NCBI GenBank assembly: GCA_030407085.1
Contig: CM059584.1
Location: 7,068,001 to 7,132,000 of the forward strand
Source: Trichopria drosophilae
Taxonomy: Eukaryota > Arthropoda > Insecta > Hymenoptera > Diapriidae
DNA: 64,000 nucleotides
Direction: 5' to 3'
The notes under the pieces were generated by a model, which did not search any database, was not told where the DNA came from, and was given only the letters and a program-made list of their open reading frames with translations. Both the position numbers and the translations under genes were made by a program. This document shows positions 42,497-53,835 of the stretch, piece by piece; position 1 is the stretch's first letter; each line of letters starts with the position of its first letter.

Positions 42497-43228
42497 GTAT
42501 CCCGGTAAACATGTTGTCACAGCGACGTTTATGTAACGTTACATTTAGAGTGAATGTCCTACATCAAAAATGTTTCAGATGTGACGTTATTTTTTTAAAT
42601 TATCAATTTAGAGGTTATAAATAAGAAAAAATGAAATTACAGTGGTCCCCGTCTTAAGTTATCCCATCCAAAGTTATACTATTCATTTCCCCTCTTCCCC
42701 CACCATAACGTGTCGATGTTGCTTCACGGCGGCACTCAAACACAAGCACACAGTAGCTGCTGGTTGCTCATTTTCGATATTATCCATTTTTTTCTGGCTA
42801 ATAAAAATGTTCACTTTTTCAATATTTGATTCTGTCAACTGTCGGTAGAATTTGATTTGACACTTCGGTAATCGGTTGTTTTATGGGTTTGTTTAAGTTA
42901 GTCCCACACATTCGCAAGTCGTCGCAACAAACATAAACGAAAATACGGCAGTGGGGGTAGTGAGGGGATATAACTTTGGACAGTCGACCGCCATATTGGA
43001 AAACCCGACCGCATAACTTAGGATGGGGACTAATGTACTCTACGTCCACTTTCCAGTATATATAATTGTCTAAAATGTAAGATTACAATAATTTACTTGT
43101 TTCATATTTCTCTGCTCTAAATTGAAAATTTAAAAAATAATGTCGCATCCGACACGTTTTTGAAGTAGGACATTCAACCTAAATATAACGTTACATAAAC
43201 GTCGCTGTGACGACATGTTTACCGGGAT
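42497..43228. mobile_element. TIR element with TCCCGGTAAACATGT ends
   Basis: The left arm TCCCGGTAAACATGTTGTCA...CGACGTTTATGTAACG and right arm complement pair over about 60 bp. A pogo-like MITE is nested at 42640-43035, so the original element was only about 335 bp. Confidence 0.65.
42640..43035. mobile_element. pogo-like MITE, family D, copy 2
   Basis: TA-flanked, 396 bp, ends CAGTGGTCCCCGTCTTAAGT and TTAGGATGGGGACTAATG. It is the reverse of the copy at 38252-38648. Mirrored short frames seen in both copies are not genes. Confidence 0.8.
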
Positions 43229-43417
43229 GTAGAATGTTTCTTCCAGTAACAAATAAGTTGCATTGATTTCCCAATAAGAGAGTTCGTGTGCAAAAATTTG
43301 TAATACGATTTCATACGTTTCCATTACATTTCTTTCCTCGTTATTTCCTGATAAATCGCATGAAAACGCATGGCAAAATCATGCAAAGAATTAAAACGTA
43401 TCGAAGTATCGAATCGA

Positions 43418-44906
43418 ACGTCCGTGAAGTTAGCCCGCCATTGTAAAGAAATGGATTAAAAATAGCGCGAATCGTTTGCGATTGATTGCGATTACCGATT
43501 TTTCGTTTGCGACTTTGTCGTTTAAAAGTTATTTGTGAAAAACGCAATGGCCGGCCAACTTCACGTTCGCATTTGTGAAAACGCGTTTACTCAGCAACCA
43601 ATCGAACAATTTCAACCAAATTAGGCTCAATCGTTTGTAATTCGTTTGCGAATTATGAATTAAAGGTGCTTTTTCCGATAAATTGTAAAATAAAAAAAAA
43701 ATAAATTATCCATTATATACAAAATCCTTTAAAAGGATTGCGATTTTTTTGCAATCGGTCTCAAACGCTTGCGATTCGTTTGCGAATTGACATAATTTGC
43801 GAATTTTTCGAATATAATCAGAAATGATGCGAAAATAAACGAATTATCGAAAGTTACTAGATCCAGCCCGCCTCCATATACAAAATCCTTTAAAAGGTTT
43901 GCTATTTTTTTGCAATCTGTCTGAAACGTTTGCGATTCGTTTGCGAATTGAGATAATATGCGAATTTTCCGAATATAATAAAAAATAATGTAAAAATAAA
44001 CGAATTATCGAAAGTTACTAGATCCATTTCCACTAGTAACTTTCGATAATTCGTATATTTTCGCGTTATTTATGATTATATTCGGAAAATACCGAATATT
44101 ATATATAATATGTAGGATAATTTATTTTTTTTATTTTACAATTTATCGGAAAAAGCACCTTTAATTCATAATTCGCAAACGAATCGCAAACGATTGAGCC
44201 TAATTTGGTTGAAACTGATCGATTGGTTGCTGAGTAAACGCGTTTTCAAAAATGCGAACGTGAAGTTGGCCGGCCATTTCGGTTTTCGTAAATAACTTTT
44301 AAACGACCAAGTCGCAAACGAAAAATCGGTAATTCGTTTATTTTCGCATTATTTCTGATTATATTCGGAAAATTCGCAAACGAATCGCAAACGTTTGAGA
44401 TCGGTTGCAAAAAAATCGCAAACCTTTTAAAGGATTTTGTATATGCAGGTAGGTAGGATCTAGTAACTTTCGATAATTCGTTTATTTTCGCATTATTTTT
44501 TATTATATTCGGGAAATTCGCATATTTTCTCTATTCGCAAACGAATCACAAACGTTTGAAACCGATTGCAAAAAAATCGCTATCCTTTTAAAAGATTTTG
44601 TATATAAAGGATACCTATATAGGATAATTTATTTTTTTTATTTTACAATTTATAGGAAAACGCAACTTTAATTCATAATTCGCAAACGAATCGCAAAGGA
44701 TTGAGCCCAATTTGGTTGAAATTGATCGATTGGTTGCTGAGTAAACGCGTTTTCAAAAATGCGAACGTGAAGTTGGCCGGCCATTTCACGCAAATAACTT
44801 TTAAATGACTCGCAAACGAAAAATCGGTAATCGCAATCAATCGCAAACGATTCGCGCTATTTTTTATCCATTTCGTTACAATGTCGGGCTAACTTCACGG
44901 AGGTAT
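43418..44906. mobile_element. 1.5-kb fold-back element rich in TTCGTTTGCGATT
   Basis: The left end CGTCCGTGAAGTTAGCCCGCC and right end GGGCTAACTTCACGGA pair, and the inverted identity continues for some 250 bp. Between lie many copies of TTTGCGATTCG / CGAATCGCAAACG and of TCGAAAGTTACTAGATCC in both orientations, giving a multi-hairpin structure. No coding frame is present. Confidence 0.7.
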
Positions 44907-45175
44907 CGAATCGAATGAAATTAGTGCATGGAAGTATTTAGGAATAAAAATTGAGGTTAGGTTTGCACAGAATGACTTTTCATTTTTATTTTTCGAGAAA
45001 AGATGAAATAAATATATAAAAGAATTACATTTACTCTTTTTGGATGATACCCTACTGAAAAAATCCAGGTGGGGTTTTCCACGTGGTCTCGACCTGGTAG
45101 TTTTGTACCATTTGACCCGGTCGATACTATGTTTGATTTTGCCACCAGATCATGACCACCTGGTCAAAACTATGT

Positions 45176-45841
45176 ACAGTATTCCTTCCCTTATTCTAAT
45201 TTTTTCTCTTCTCCTATTCTAATATTTCCCCTCACGCGTTCTCCCCACTGACGTGTGTTGCCAATAAACATTTTGTCGAAGGTATGTCTAAAAGATCTCT
45301 TTTGGACATATCTTTTAAGGTACTTTACAAAAGATATCTAAAAGATATCTTTTTGAAAGACGTCTTGAACCAAGACATTTAAAAGACATCTGTTTTGAAG
45401 ACATCTGAAGGATATCTATTCGAAAGATGTCTTGCAAAAAGACATCTAAAAGACGTCTTTCGCAAAGATATCTTCGATAAAGATATCTACAAGATGTCTT
45501 TACTTAACGCCGACAAATGCGCATGCGCGCAAATTTCTTCCCGCGTTCCCCGTTTTGCGATCGCCGCTATTTTTGCAGTGTTTTCATACATCGCGTCCCG
45601 CAGTGATTCGTAAATTTGTTTTATTTATTTATGTGTACATTTGCGATTAAAGACATTTGTCAAAGCACTATTTGATGTGTGGATTTTCTAAATACAAATA
45701 ACGGCGCATGCGCAACAAAAGAAAAAGAGACAAAAGTGAGACTATAAATCTAAGTAGTGGGGGACGGGGGAAAATTAGAATAAGGGAAGAAGGTCGCCAT
45801 CTTGCCTGACTGGACAAATTAGAATAAGGGAAGGACTACTG
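45176..45841. mobile_element. pogo-like MITE, family C, large copy
   Basis: Ends CAGTATTCCTTCCCTTATTC and GAATAAGGGAAGGACTACTG, TA at 45174-45175 and 45842-45843. CGCCATCTT (AAGATGGCG on the minus strand) is at 45795-45803. It contains a 230-bp block of AAGACATCTTT-type words. Confidence 0.75.
45275..45505. repeat. AAGATATCT / AAGACATCT palindromic word cluster
   Basis: At least a dozen copies of AAGAYRTCTTT variants, each itself a near palindrome, arranged in both orientations. No fixed period. The 72-codon frame across it is a by-product. Confidence 0.65.
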
Positions 45842-46010
45842 TACCCTACTGAAAATTGTTACATGACATATCATGTGATTTATCATGTGATACAGCCACA
45901 AAAATCTAAAATAACAATACGAATTATTATAGATATTTTATTTGGTTTTTATTAATATTTATGTGATTTTTATAATATTTGTTAAATCTATGAACTTGAA
46001 AATAATTTAC

Positions 46011-46081
46011 CCCGACCGAGGATCGAATCCGGGTCTTCCGTTTAATACGCTGACGCCTTAACCACTAGGCTACGCTCGCAA
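46011..46081 (-). other. tRNA-like SINE head
   Basis: The minus strand holds a pol III A box (TAGCCTAGTGG) and B box (GGATTCGATCC) at tRNA spacing. The 5' GCGAGCG does not pair with the 3' GGTCGGGG, so it is not a working tRNA; it looks like the tRNA-derived head of a SINE or a tRNA pseudogene. The following bases on the minus strand are AT-rich, with no clear tail boundary. Confidence 0.6.
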
Positions 46082-46363
46082 ATATACTGTTACGTGAACA
46101 AAAGTAACTTATACTCAAGTGCAGAAGGTATATTGATAAATGCGGGTTTAGTTCAAACAAATACTTAAGCAATTCTTTGCAGACGTTAATAATTACTAAC
46201 AAAATAGTAAACACAAACATTTTATGCAGTTATTTTTGTTGAAAAAATATTTCACTATGGCAGAAACGCGAGAATCCCACATGGTCTCGACCTGGTCAAA
46301 TGGGCCAAAACTACCAGGTCCAGACCGCGTGGAAAATCCCACCTGGATTTTTTCAGTAGGGTA

Positions 46364-49300
46364 TAGTTTATCACATAAAGTGTATTGTAACGAACATTGA
46401 AATATTATTTTACGATTCTCATCTTTTCGATGCTTTTTGCTTTTGACTTACGATGTTGTTTACCTTCTCCACTTTACGAAGTACACATTCTGATTTCATT
46501 TTCTTCATATCTTCACCTTCTGTATTAAAGAGGTTCCCTGTTCCCTCGGTTAAGGAAATGACATTCGGAATTTAACGACAAAATTACAACACATTAAACA
46601 ATAAATGAAGTTTTTTTTAAAATATTATTTTACGTCGACTTTTGTGAACCCAAATGGGACTCAATCGCGACGGGACCTACAGTTTAGGAAGGTGGAATCA
46701 CATTAATGTAAATTACATTAATATAAAGAGCATAGAATCACCCTAAATTAGATTTGAGCTTCAAAATGTACATACATATTTACTTTCGGTTCAATTTCAA
46801 TATTCTAGGTTAGGAACTGATGGTATCGTGGTGGGTCAGATCGTCGTTTTTGGGCGCAGGCGTCACCAGCGTTCTAATATGTCGAATAGCCTTCGTATTA
46901 AAACGAATGAATACTTCGTATTAGGTAAACACGTATTCCTTCGAATGATTCAAATTTAAAATTTGCATTCGACAATTAGCCATTTCCGCATGCGAACGGA
47001 TGTACATAACCTCAATTTTAAAGACCATTAATACTGCGCACATTTTCGAATGGTTTCCATTGTAGAGCGAATTGAAATTGTATGAAATATCATTCACGTT
47101 AAGCAACCTAACAAAGAACGTATCATTTCGAATGAAAAATTATTATCCGTGTTTCGGAAGTATCGCATAGTGACGCATATAACGTATGATATCGGATGCA
47201 TTGGAAAGACGAAAAATATTCGAAATATATTGTACGTATGAAAACATTTCAAAACAACTAATTTCGTAATAAAATTTGATGAATTTCATTCGAAAGTGGA
47301 CACAAATCAAAAGGAAGTCGACATTTTTGCACACGAACTCGTTTATTGAGCAGTCAGTCGCCAACAGTGGAGGTTTAAAGCGCCCACCACGTAGTGGTGT
47401 ACAGTGGTGTATCATGTTTAATACAAGTACTCTGTATATTATCATACACAATCATTCTCGTAAGTGATGAAGATATTAGGTGTTCCGTATAAAATCACCT
47501 TCCTCTGCATGGTGTGCATGTTATAAATATTGTGTAGGAAATTGCATTTTTTCAATGGTTGTGTGTTTACGTACATTTTATCATAAACGTTTACAAGTAG
47601 TTGTATAAACAAAAGAATTATTTACAAAAAAGCGTTCTAAAAGAATTCTTTAGGAATTCGTAGATGTTTCGATGCTATACATAATTTCATGCTATTACGT
47701 AAAAGAATTCTTTATCAAAATGTGAAATCAATAACAATGAAAACCTGAAATCAATATAATCATACCATAACGAATTTAAGTGTATTATTTTCTAAGTAAA
47801 TGGGAAATAATTAAATTTAATTGTAGTTATTTGAACAATGTGAATGTTAATCGACTTCTGTTCATGCGGATAGATAAATATTCATATTTAATTAATTGAA
47901 GTAAATTAAAATTGATTAATTATTACAATCTATTAATTATTTCAAGTTTTTGACGATATTCTTATTTAATTACAGTTTAAGAGTTAAAATTCCCCATGGA
48001 ATTTCGATAAAATGTTTGTTGACCCTTTAACGCCTAAATGTATAAAATTTCTCCATGAAGTTTAATATTTTTGCACTAAGGGGGTTGTAAAGTGGCCCAA
48101 CGGTAGGGTAAGAAATTTTACTAAAAAACCTAAATTAAAGATGACTGAATAACATTTTCAAAGTTCAGGCTCTAATAGCAATTCTCGAATTTGGAAAAAT
48201 CGATTTTCTTCTTTTATTTCCCATATTTGGTGAAACTTCCTACCTTATCTGCAGACCACATTAATCATTTTTCATTGACCAAGTACCATTTTTCGGGTTT
48301 ATTTTTAATTTATCGCATTTTATTATGCTATTTTCCACACTTTTGATATTTTTCGTTCGGCACATGTGCAAAAATGTTTTTTCAACGAATGTGAATGCGG
48401 ACCTCGCCTTCGGCTTGGCCTGCAACCCTTACATTCGTAGAAAAAACTTTTACCCACTTGTACCGAAATATACTATTGTTCATAGTATGTGTGAAATTCG
48501 ACTTTATGCATTTGTGCTGATCGGCAGCGGCTCCCACGGGCTTAAAAGGTCAATCGGGTCCAACGGCCAGCACTCGAGCGTAAAGTCATAATTTTTTTTA
48601 TTAAGAAAAACAGTGTTTGATACTCGAGTGTAAACATTCAGCTTTAAGCCCGGGTCCTATCTTTGCATGTTTAAATACGGTGCGCAAAATCAAACTTTAC
48701 ACCCTTATATCGAAAACTACTACTTATTAAAGTATTAATTTTGTGTGTTGGACTTTAATGACTTTGAACTCTTTGTTGTGTGATATTTTGGTTAGGATTT
48801 TTTGCTCGTATAATAAGTTCGGTACATTTTTCCAATAACCTTGAGAGTAACGAAGAAAATTGGCAATTCATTGTTTGACGTCCGGATACTTCACTTAATG
48901 TACCTTTCTATGATCATAGCATTACTGTTAATATTAATTTTAAAAATGTCAGAACAAAATAGTAAAATACCGACTGCTGAAAACAAGAACTGAAGGTGCT
49001 GTTGCGTCTTTATATGAAAATGCCACCATTTACCTATTGTCTAAGACAGCATCCACTTCTTGCTTATGCACATAAAATCCTTGCAGAAACCACCTACCTA
49101 CTAAATGTGTATTAAATTAATTAAACTCAACAATAAGAGTATATCCAAGAACCCCCGAACCTCATCCCATCTTCCTCCTTGAATCGAATCACAGGCGAAG
49201 TGTCCTGACAATGAAGTGTCGTAGATAACTAAGTGCTCTGGAGAATGAAGTGTTTTGAAGTGTCCCAGACAATTAAAATGAAGATGAAGAAGGGTACATT

Positions 49301-52300
49301 GAACTAAATTACGATGAAATATACCTCGCTTATATTATAAATATATCGTAGGGTAGATACTTGCAAGTGAAGGGGAGGCGTTGCCAATTCTGATAGACTG
49401 ACACTCTCAATTATATATTGGCATTCAATCATTCTTAATATAGTCTCAACTATCTCTAACAAAGATGTCAGGGACAAAATGGGTACTATTTACAAACTTT
49501 AAATCACCCGTGTCATAATAATAACAAACTAATTAGTGAATACAGAATAGAAATTGATTTCTAAGTAAAACAAATAATTAGGGTTGTGTTTCTTTCCGAG
49601 CTCACAATCTTTACTTGCTCTTCCTTGCTTTTCTATTCCACTTTCTTAATCCAAATAGTATTTTAAACTTCTCAAGAATGTTTAAATTAAAGCTTTGAAA
49701 TTAGCTTACATTAACTATTAGTAAATAATTTCTCTCAGTAGGTTAAATGTGTTTTATTAATGTCGGACCATATTTTTTGAAATTTCTGTTTACACATTTA
49801 AAATTATTCGAAATTGTCTATCACGATCGATGATACTTGATACGAATTCTACAATTATAGTTAGAATGGACCTTCAATGTGAAGGGGGAGGACGGCTCCA
49901 GCTGTAACATTTCGAAGGGGCGATCTGTAACCGGACAAACCAGCAGCTGCGCTTCATTGGGGATTTAAATAACGAGATAGAAATTTCGAACTATAAAAAT
50001 AGTCTTCAAAGGTAAATACATGAACAATCGGTTCTTCTATAAAAATATAAAAAAATTAATCTATAAACCTTATTTATGGAACAGTTGAAATCTCAACAAA
50101 CTCACAAATCAACTGAATTACAAATGAAATACACCAAATTGTTTTAATAGTATTACTTTCGGATGGTAATGTAAAAACCCCTGCGATCTTTTATAGCAAA
50201 ATACCCGTAAATTAAAAAAAAAAATGCATAATTGAACATTCTGTTAAAATGTAGAGTTTATCTCGTTTCTTAATTAAAATAAAAGAATCATTTGCATTCT
50301 TCGGGCATCTTGTATTTAAAGCTAAATCAGAATTTCAATGAAGATATTTATATTTTTCTCAATTTTTATCCTTAGAAAGATACAACACCGTCCTATGTTT
50401 TCGAAAAACACATTGTGGATCGATAGCATGGTGCATCATCTGTATGCTTGCTTGTATATTGTTTTTGGATTAAACTAATGACTGAAAACTGCATTTATTG
50501 ACATAATCCATTGAACTATGTAATTTTGTTATGTTCAACTATGCTCATTATGGAATAAATGTAATTATGCATCGAAGAAATAATCAGAAAGATATTATAC
50601 GGACTTTGCTAATAACTCCTAAAAATTATTGATTTTCAGCTCGAGATTGACATGATATAATGAAATAAACAAAGCGTCAGACAAGTCGACGTAAAATAAT
50701 ATAAAAGAAAATAAATTTCTTTATTTATGAGATTAATATCTGCCATTATGATAGATTGGGTGTGTTTTTTTTTTACAACAGGCAATTCTATATGAAATGT
50801 TATTTCGACCTTTATTTACGAGAGTTCCAAGACTGTACTTTAAAGTTTTGTGTAATTCCTCATACGACACAAATTTTGTCACGAGAATAAAATTAATCCA
50901 AGCTGTAATTTTGTAATGTTGTAATTTTTTATGTTTCAAATATCAACTGCGATGCAGGGGATATTATAGAACTATTTAAAAATATTCATTTAAAGAGACA
51001 TTTATTCGGAAGTAACTTTCACTCTATTGCATTGCAGGAGACATTACTTAATCTTTTATATTCAATATTGTATGCTTTTTCGTATTGTCTTGATTAACTA
51101 TTCTTTTTATTTTTCGATTACAATTATCTCAAAATATAGAATATAGAATAATAAATGTAACATTTTTATCATAATAAAGTTGTACTGTTTCTATTTTTAG
51201 TTTTACTTATTCGTCTTTATTTTGTCCATCTGTTTAATAACTTATACAGTCATAACCATAAACAGTGCGAAAAATGCGAGTTTCCTGCATAGTATTAGAA
51301 AAAACATCGCTCGTTATTATTGAGGGATATATGTGATTTCTCACACTAGTAACGAAATGTACTATTTCCAGATATGGAGTTTTTCTTACAAATGATTGTA
51401 TTTCATTATTTACAAGCATTACTTGCAGTTAGACGGAGCTATAAACAGTCTTGCAGTATCAAAATACGGCAGCATTTCATACACACTGAAAACTCTACTT
51501 TATTTTCCAAACTAAATAAAAATAGTCGTTTAAAGTTACAAAAACACGAGGTGTTTAATTACAATTCTAAATCAATTGCTGAAATTGTAAATATATATGG
51601 ATTATTGTCTCAAAGATCAGGGAAATTTCATTCAGGACATTTTTCCTTCAGATGTTGTATATTGCTGATTTTTACTATTCGGAACATTTTCTCTCTGGAC
51701 TTTAACCGTTCGGATAATTTCCTTTCTGAAATTTTAATATTCGGGACAATAATGGAATATTTAAAGTTAACAGACGAATTTATTGCATACAATAACGAAC
51801 AAATAACATTTAAGCATTAAAAAATTCAATTTTAAGAAATTATCAAAATTGAGAGTGCTCCGTTAAAACAATGAATTTTTCAAAATTAACAGTGAAAGCG
51901 CAGCAAGCCTTGTTATTTATTGTAATAAAAGAATATTGGTCGTGGAAGTTATCATAAGATAAAACGTGAGCAAAAACTCTAAAAATTATTTTTTACATAT
52001 TAAAAATGTGTTTTTCCAATGTATAAAAAACAACAGTAGTTATGTAAGTGAAGCAGACGGTTATCGGTCACTTTTCAAAATATTATAAAACGTTAAAAAT
52101 CAATATTGCTTCATTACCTACAGAATAAAGCAGACCTGCGCCTGTAACTTCTGCTAACATATAAAAACAATCCCCGTTGAACAGAATTTTTTTAGAAAAG
52201 TGTATCTCATTCTCAGACAGCTGAGATAACGCCGAAAAAAAGTATCAATATAGATCATGATCTTGCAAGTGGATTAGTAATATAAATATAGAATTCATTA

Positions 52301-53039
52301 ATTTTTAATAGATATGTATATAACGGAAAGAAATTATTTATTTTTTATCATCAAATTACAATCAAATTCCTATAACAAATCGTTATGTGACTTGATCACT
52401 ATAAAACCCTATGCTGGTATTGTTATTGTTACAAAAGTATAACACATGACAAAATATTTAGCCAAGTTTGGCTTCTCTTTACTCACTACAGTCTTTATTA
52501 AGTCCTTAACAAACTTTACAAAATGAAATTGATTTATTAAGATTTTAAAGTAGTTTAAATGACATGAAAATACATGCAAAGAAATGTCAAACTATTTTGG
52601 TTAAGTTCTTGTAAACTGTAATTAACAGAAACATATTTTTCTAAAAAAATTATAGTTACAGTTTATTCTTTTCTACTATACCACGATAAAAGCTGGGATG
52701 AACCCTTTAAGTAGTAAAAAAATTATGTTCATAACTTTTGAAAGTTATTTACCGAACATAACGTGTTCCGTTAGTAAAATATTTAATTAAATAAATTAAC
52801 TTTAATAAGTTGTTTATAATGTTCAACATTATTCATGGATTATTTTTTCAAATAATAACAATTAATTTAAATAATGATGTTAAATATGTTTATTTTAATT
52901 AAACGATTTAAAAAAAAATTAATTCCATACGTTTTTTACCAATAAAAATTAAAGAGGGGCAATTTTTATTTTCTGCCTACGATTCTTTAACAAGAGGAAA
53001 AACTACTCAATTCTAGTTTTAATCGTCATTTTAGACGAG
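46364..53039. other. Long stretch with no supported gene
   Basis: I see no exon, RNA gene or repeat end that I trust. Notable patches are: GC-richer bases at 48380-48560 including GACCTCGCCTTCGGCTTGGC between AACGAATGT and ACATTCGT; an isolated echo of the 16-bp minisatellite at 49200-49290; and a 148-codon plus frame at 51374-51820 without a recognisable domain. Confidence 0.4.
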
Positions 53040-53229
53040 CCTCATTTCGCTTCCTGATCACCGTGACTATGGGGTGTTGTTTACCACTAATCAACTGTAA
53101 GATAATAAAGTATTTTTTGATATAGTGTGTGTAAAGTGCAGCTCAACGCATTCTTGACATTTTTTAAATGCACTTTACGCACACTTGCATCAAAAAGTAC
53201 TGTTCGTCGCGTGTGCGAATTTTCGCACT

Positions 53230-53442
53230 GTCTTTTAAATTTGGCAAAAAGAAAGCAAATTAAAATACTTTGGACTCATGCAATATCGAAATTTTAGCCT
53301 TTCGGGGTTTTGATTTTCGGAACGTTGTTCTCCGGCCTTTTGTACGTTTTCCTACGCTTTCGTACCTTTCTTATTTCCGATGGGGTTGGTACAAAAAACA
53401 AATGTTTTTTAATTTGCTTTCTTTTTGCCAAATTTAAAAGAC
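53230..53442. repeat. Perfect 36-bp inverted repeat inside a direct duplication
   Basis: GTCTTTTAAATTTGGC... at 53230-53265 is repeated as an exact 36-bp complement at 53407-53442. Overlapping it, a 50-bp block (TTTCGGGGTTTTGATTTTCG ... CCGGCC) near 53290-53335 recurs directly at about 53485-53527. Confidence 0.75.
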
Positions 53443-53559
53443 AAAGTGAAGACAATCATGCTGGAGACATGCTGTATCGAAATTGTGGCCTTTCGGTGTG
53501 TTGATTTTCGGAACTTTGTTCCCCGGCCGTACAAAAATGTTTTTTTTTTGGCAAATTCG

Positions 53560-53835
53560 GATATTTAGTACAGTTTTGTACGTTTCCGTATGATTTGGTA
53601 CGTTTATGTACATTTATGTGCCGTTTATTACGTTTCTGTATATTTTCGTACTTTTTCTATCTCGCATTTTATTTTATTTAATTTTTTTTTATTACGTTCT
53701 CACATTTTTGTACGTATTCACACATTTCTGTACATTTTCAGACATTCCTGTACGTTTAAACGTTTTTGTACGTTTTCATACATTTCTGTACGTTTATATA
53801 CGTTTACAGATATTTTTGTACTTTTTCATATGCCT
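53560..53835. repeat. Degenerate TTTCTGTACG minisatellite, main block
   Basis: Irregular repeats of TTTCTGTACGTT variants, period roughly 11-12. The same pattern resumes at 55738-55776 (TTTCTGTACTTTTCTGTACA), so the array seems split by later insertions. Open frames here are caused by the low-complexity repeat. Confidence 0.65.

Larger units (their letters stand above)
45049..46363. mobile_element. Outer MITE with CCCTACTGAAAAAATCCAGG ends, multiply invaded
   Basis: The left end CCTACTGAAAAAATCCAGGT and right end ACCTGGATTTTTTCAGTAGG pair, with TGGTCTCGACCTGG and CTACCAGGTC blocks inside. It holds a 666-bp pogo-like MITE (45176-45841), the end of another CCCTACTGAAAA element at 45844, and a tRNA-like SINE head. 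Confidence 0.6.

Noticed and set aside
46011..46081. Functional tRNA gene
   Set aside because: Acceptor stem halves do not pair and the T stem is disrupted.
51374..51820. 148-codon plus-strand frame
   Set aside because: Longest frame outside known genes, but no domain, no splice signals in context, and AT-driven residue content.
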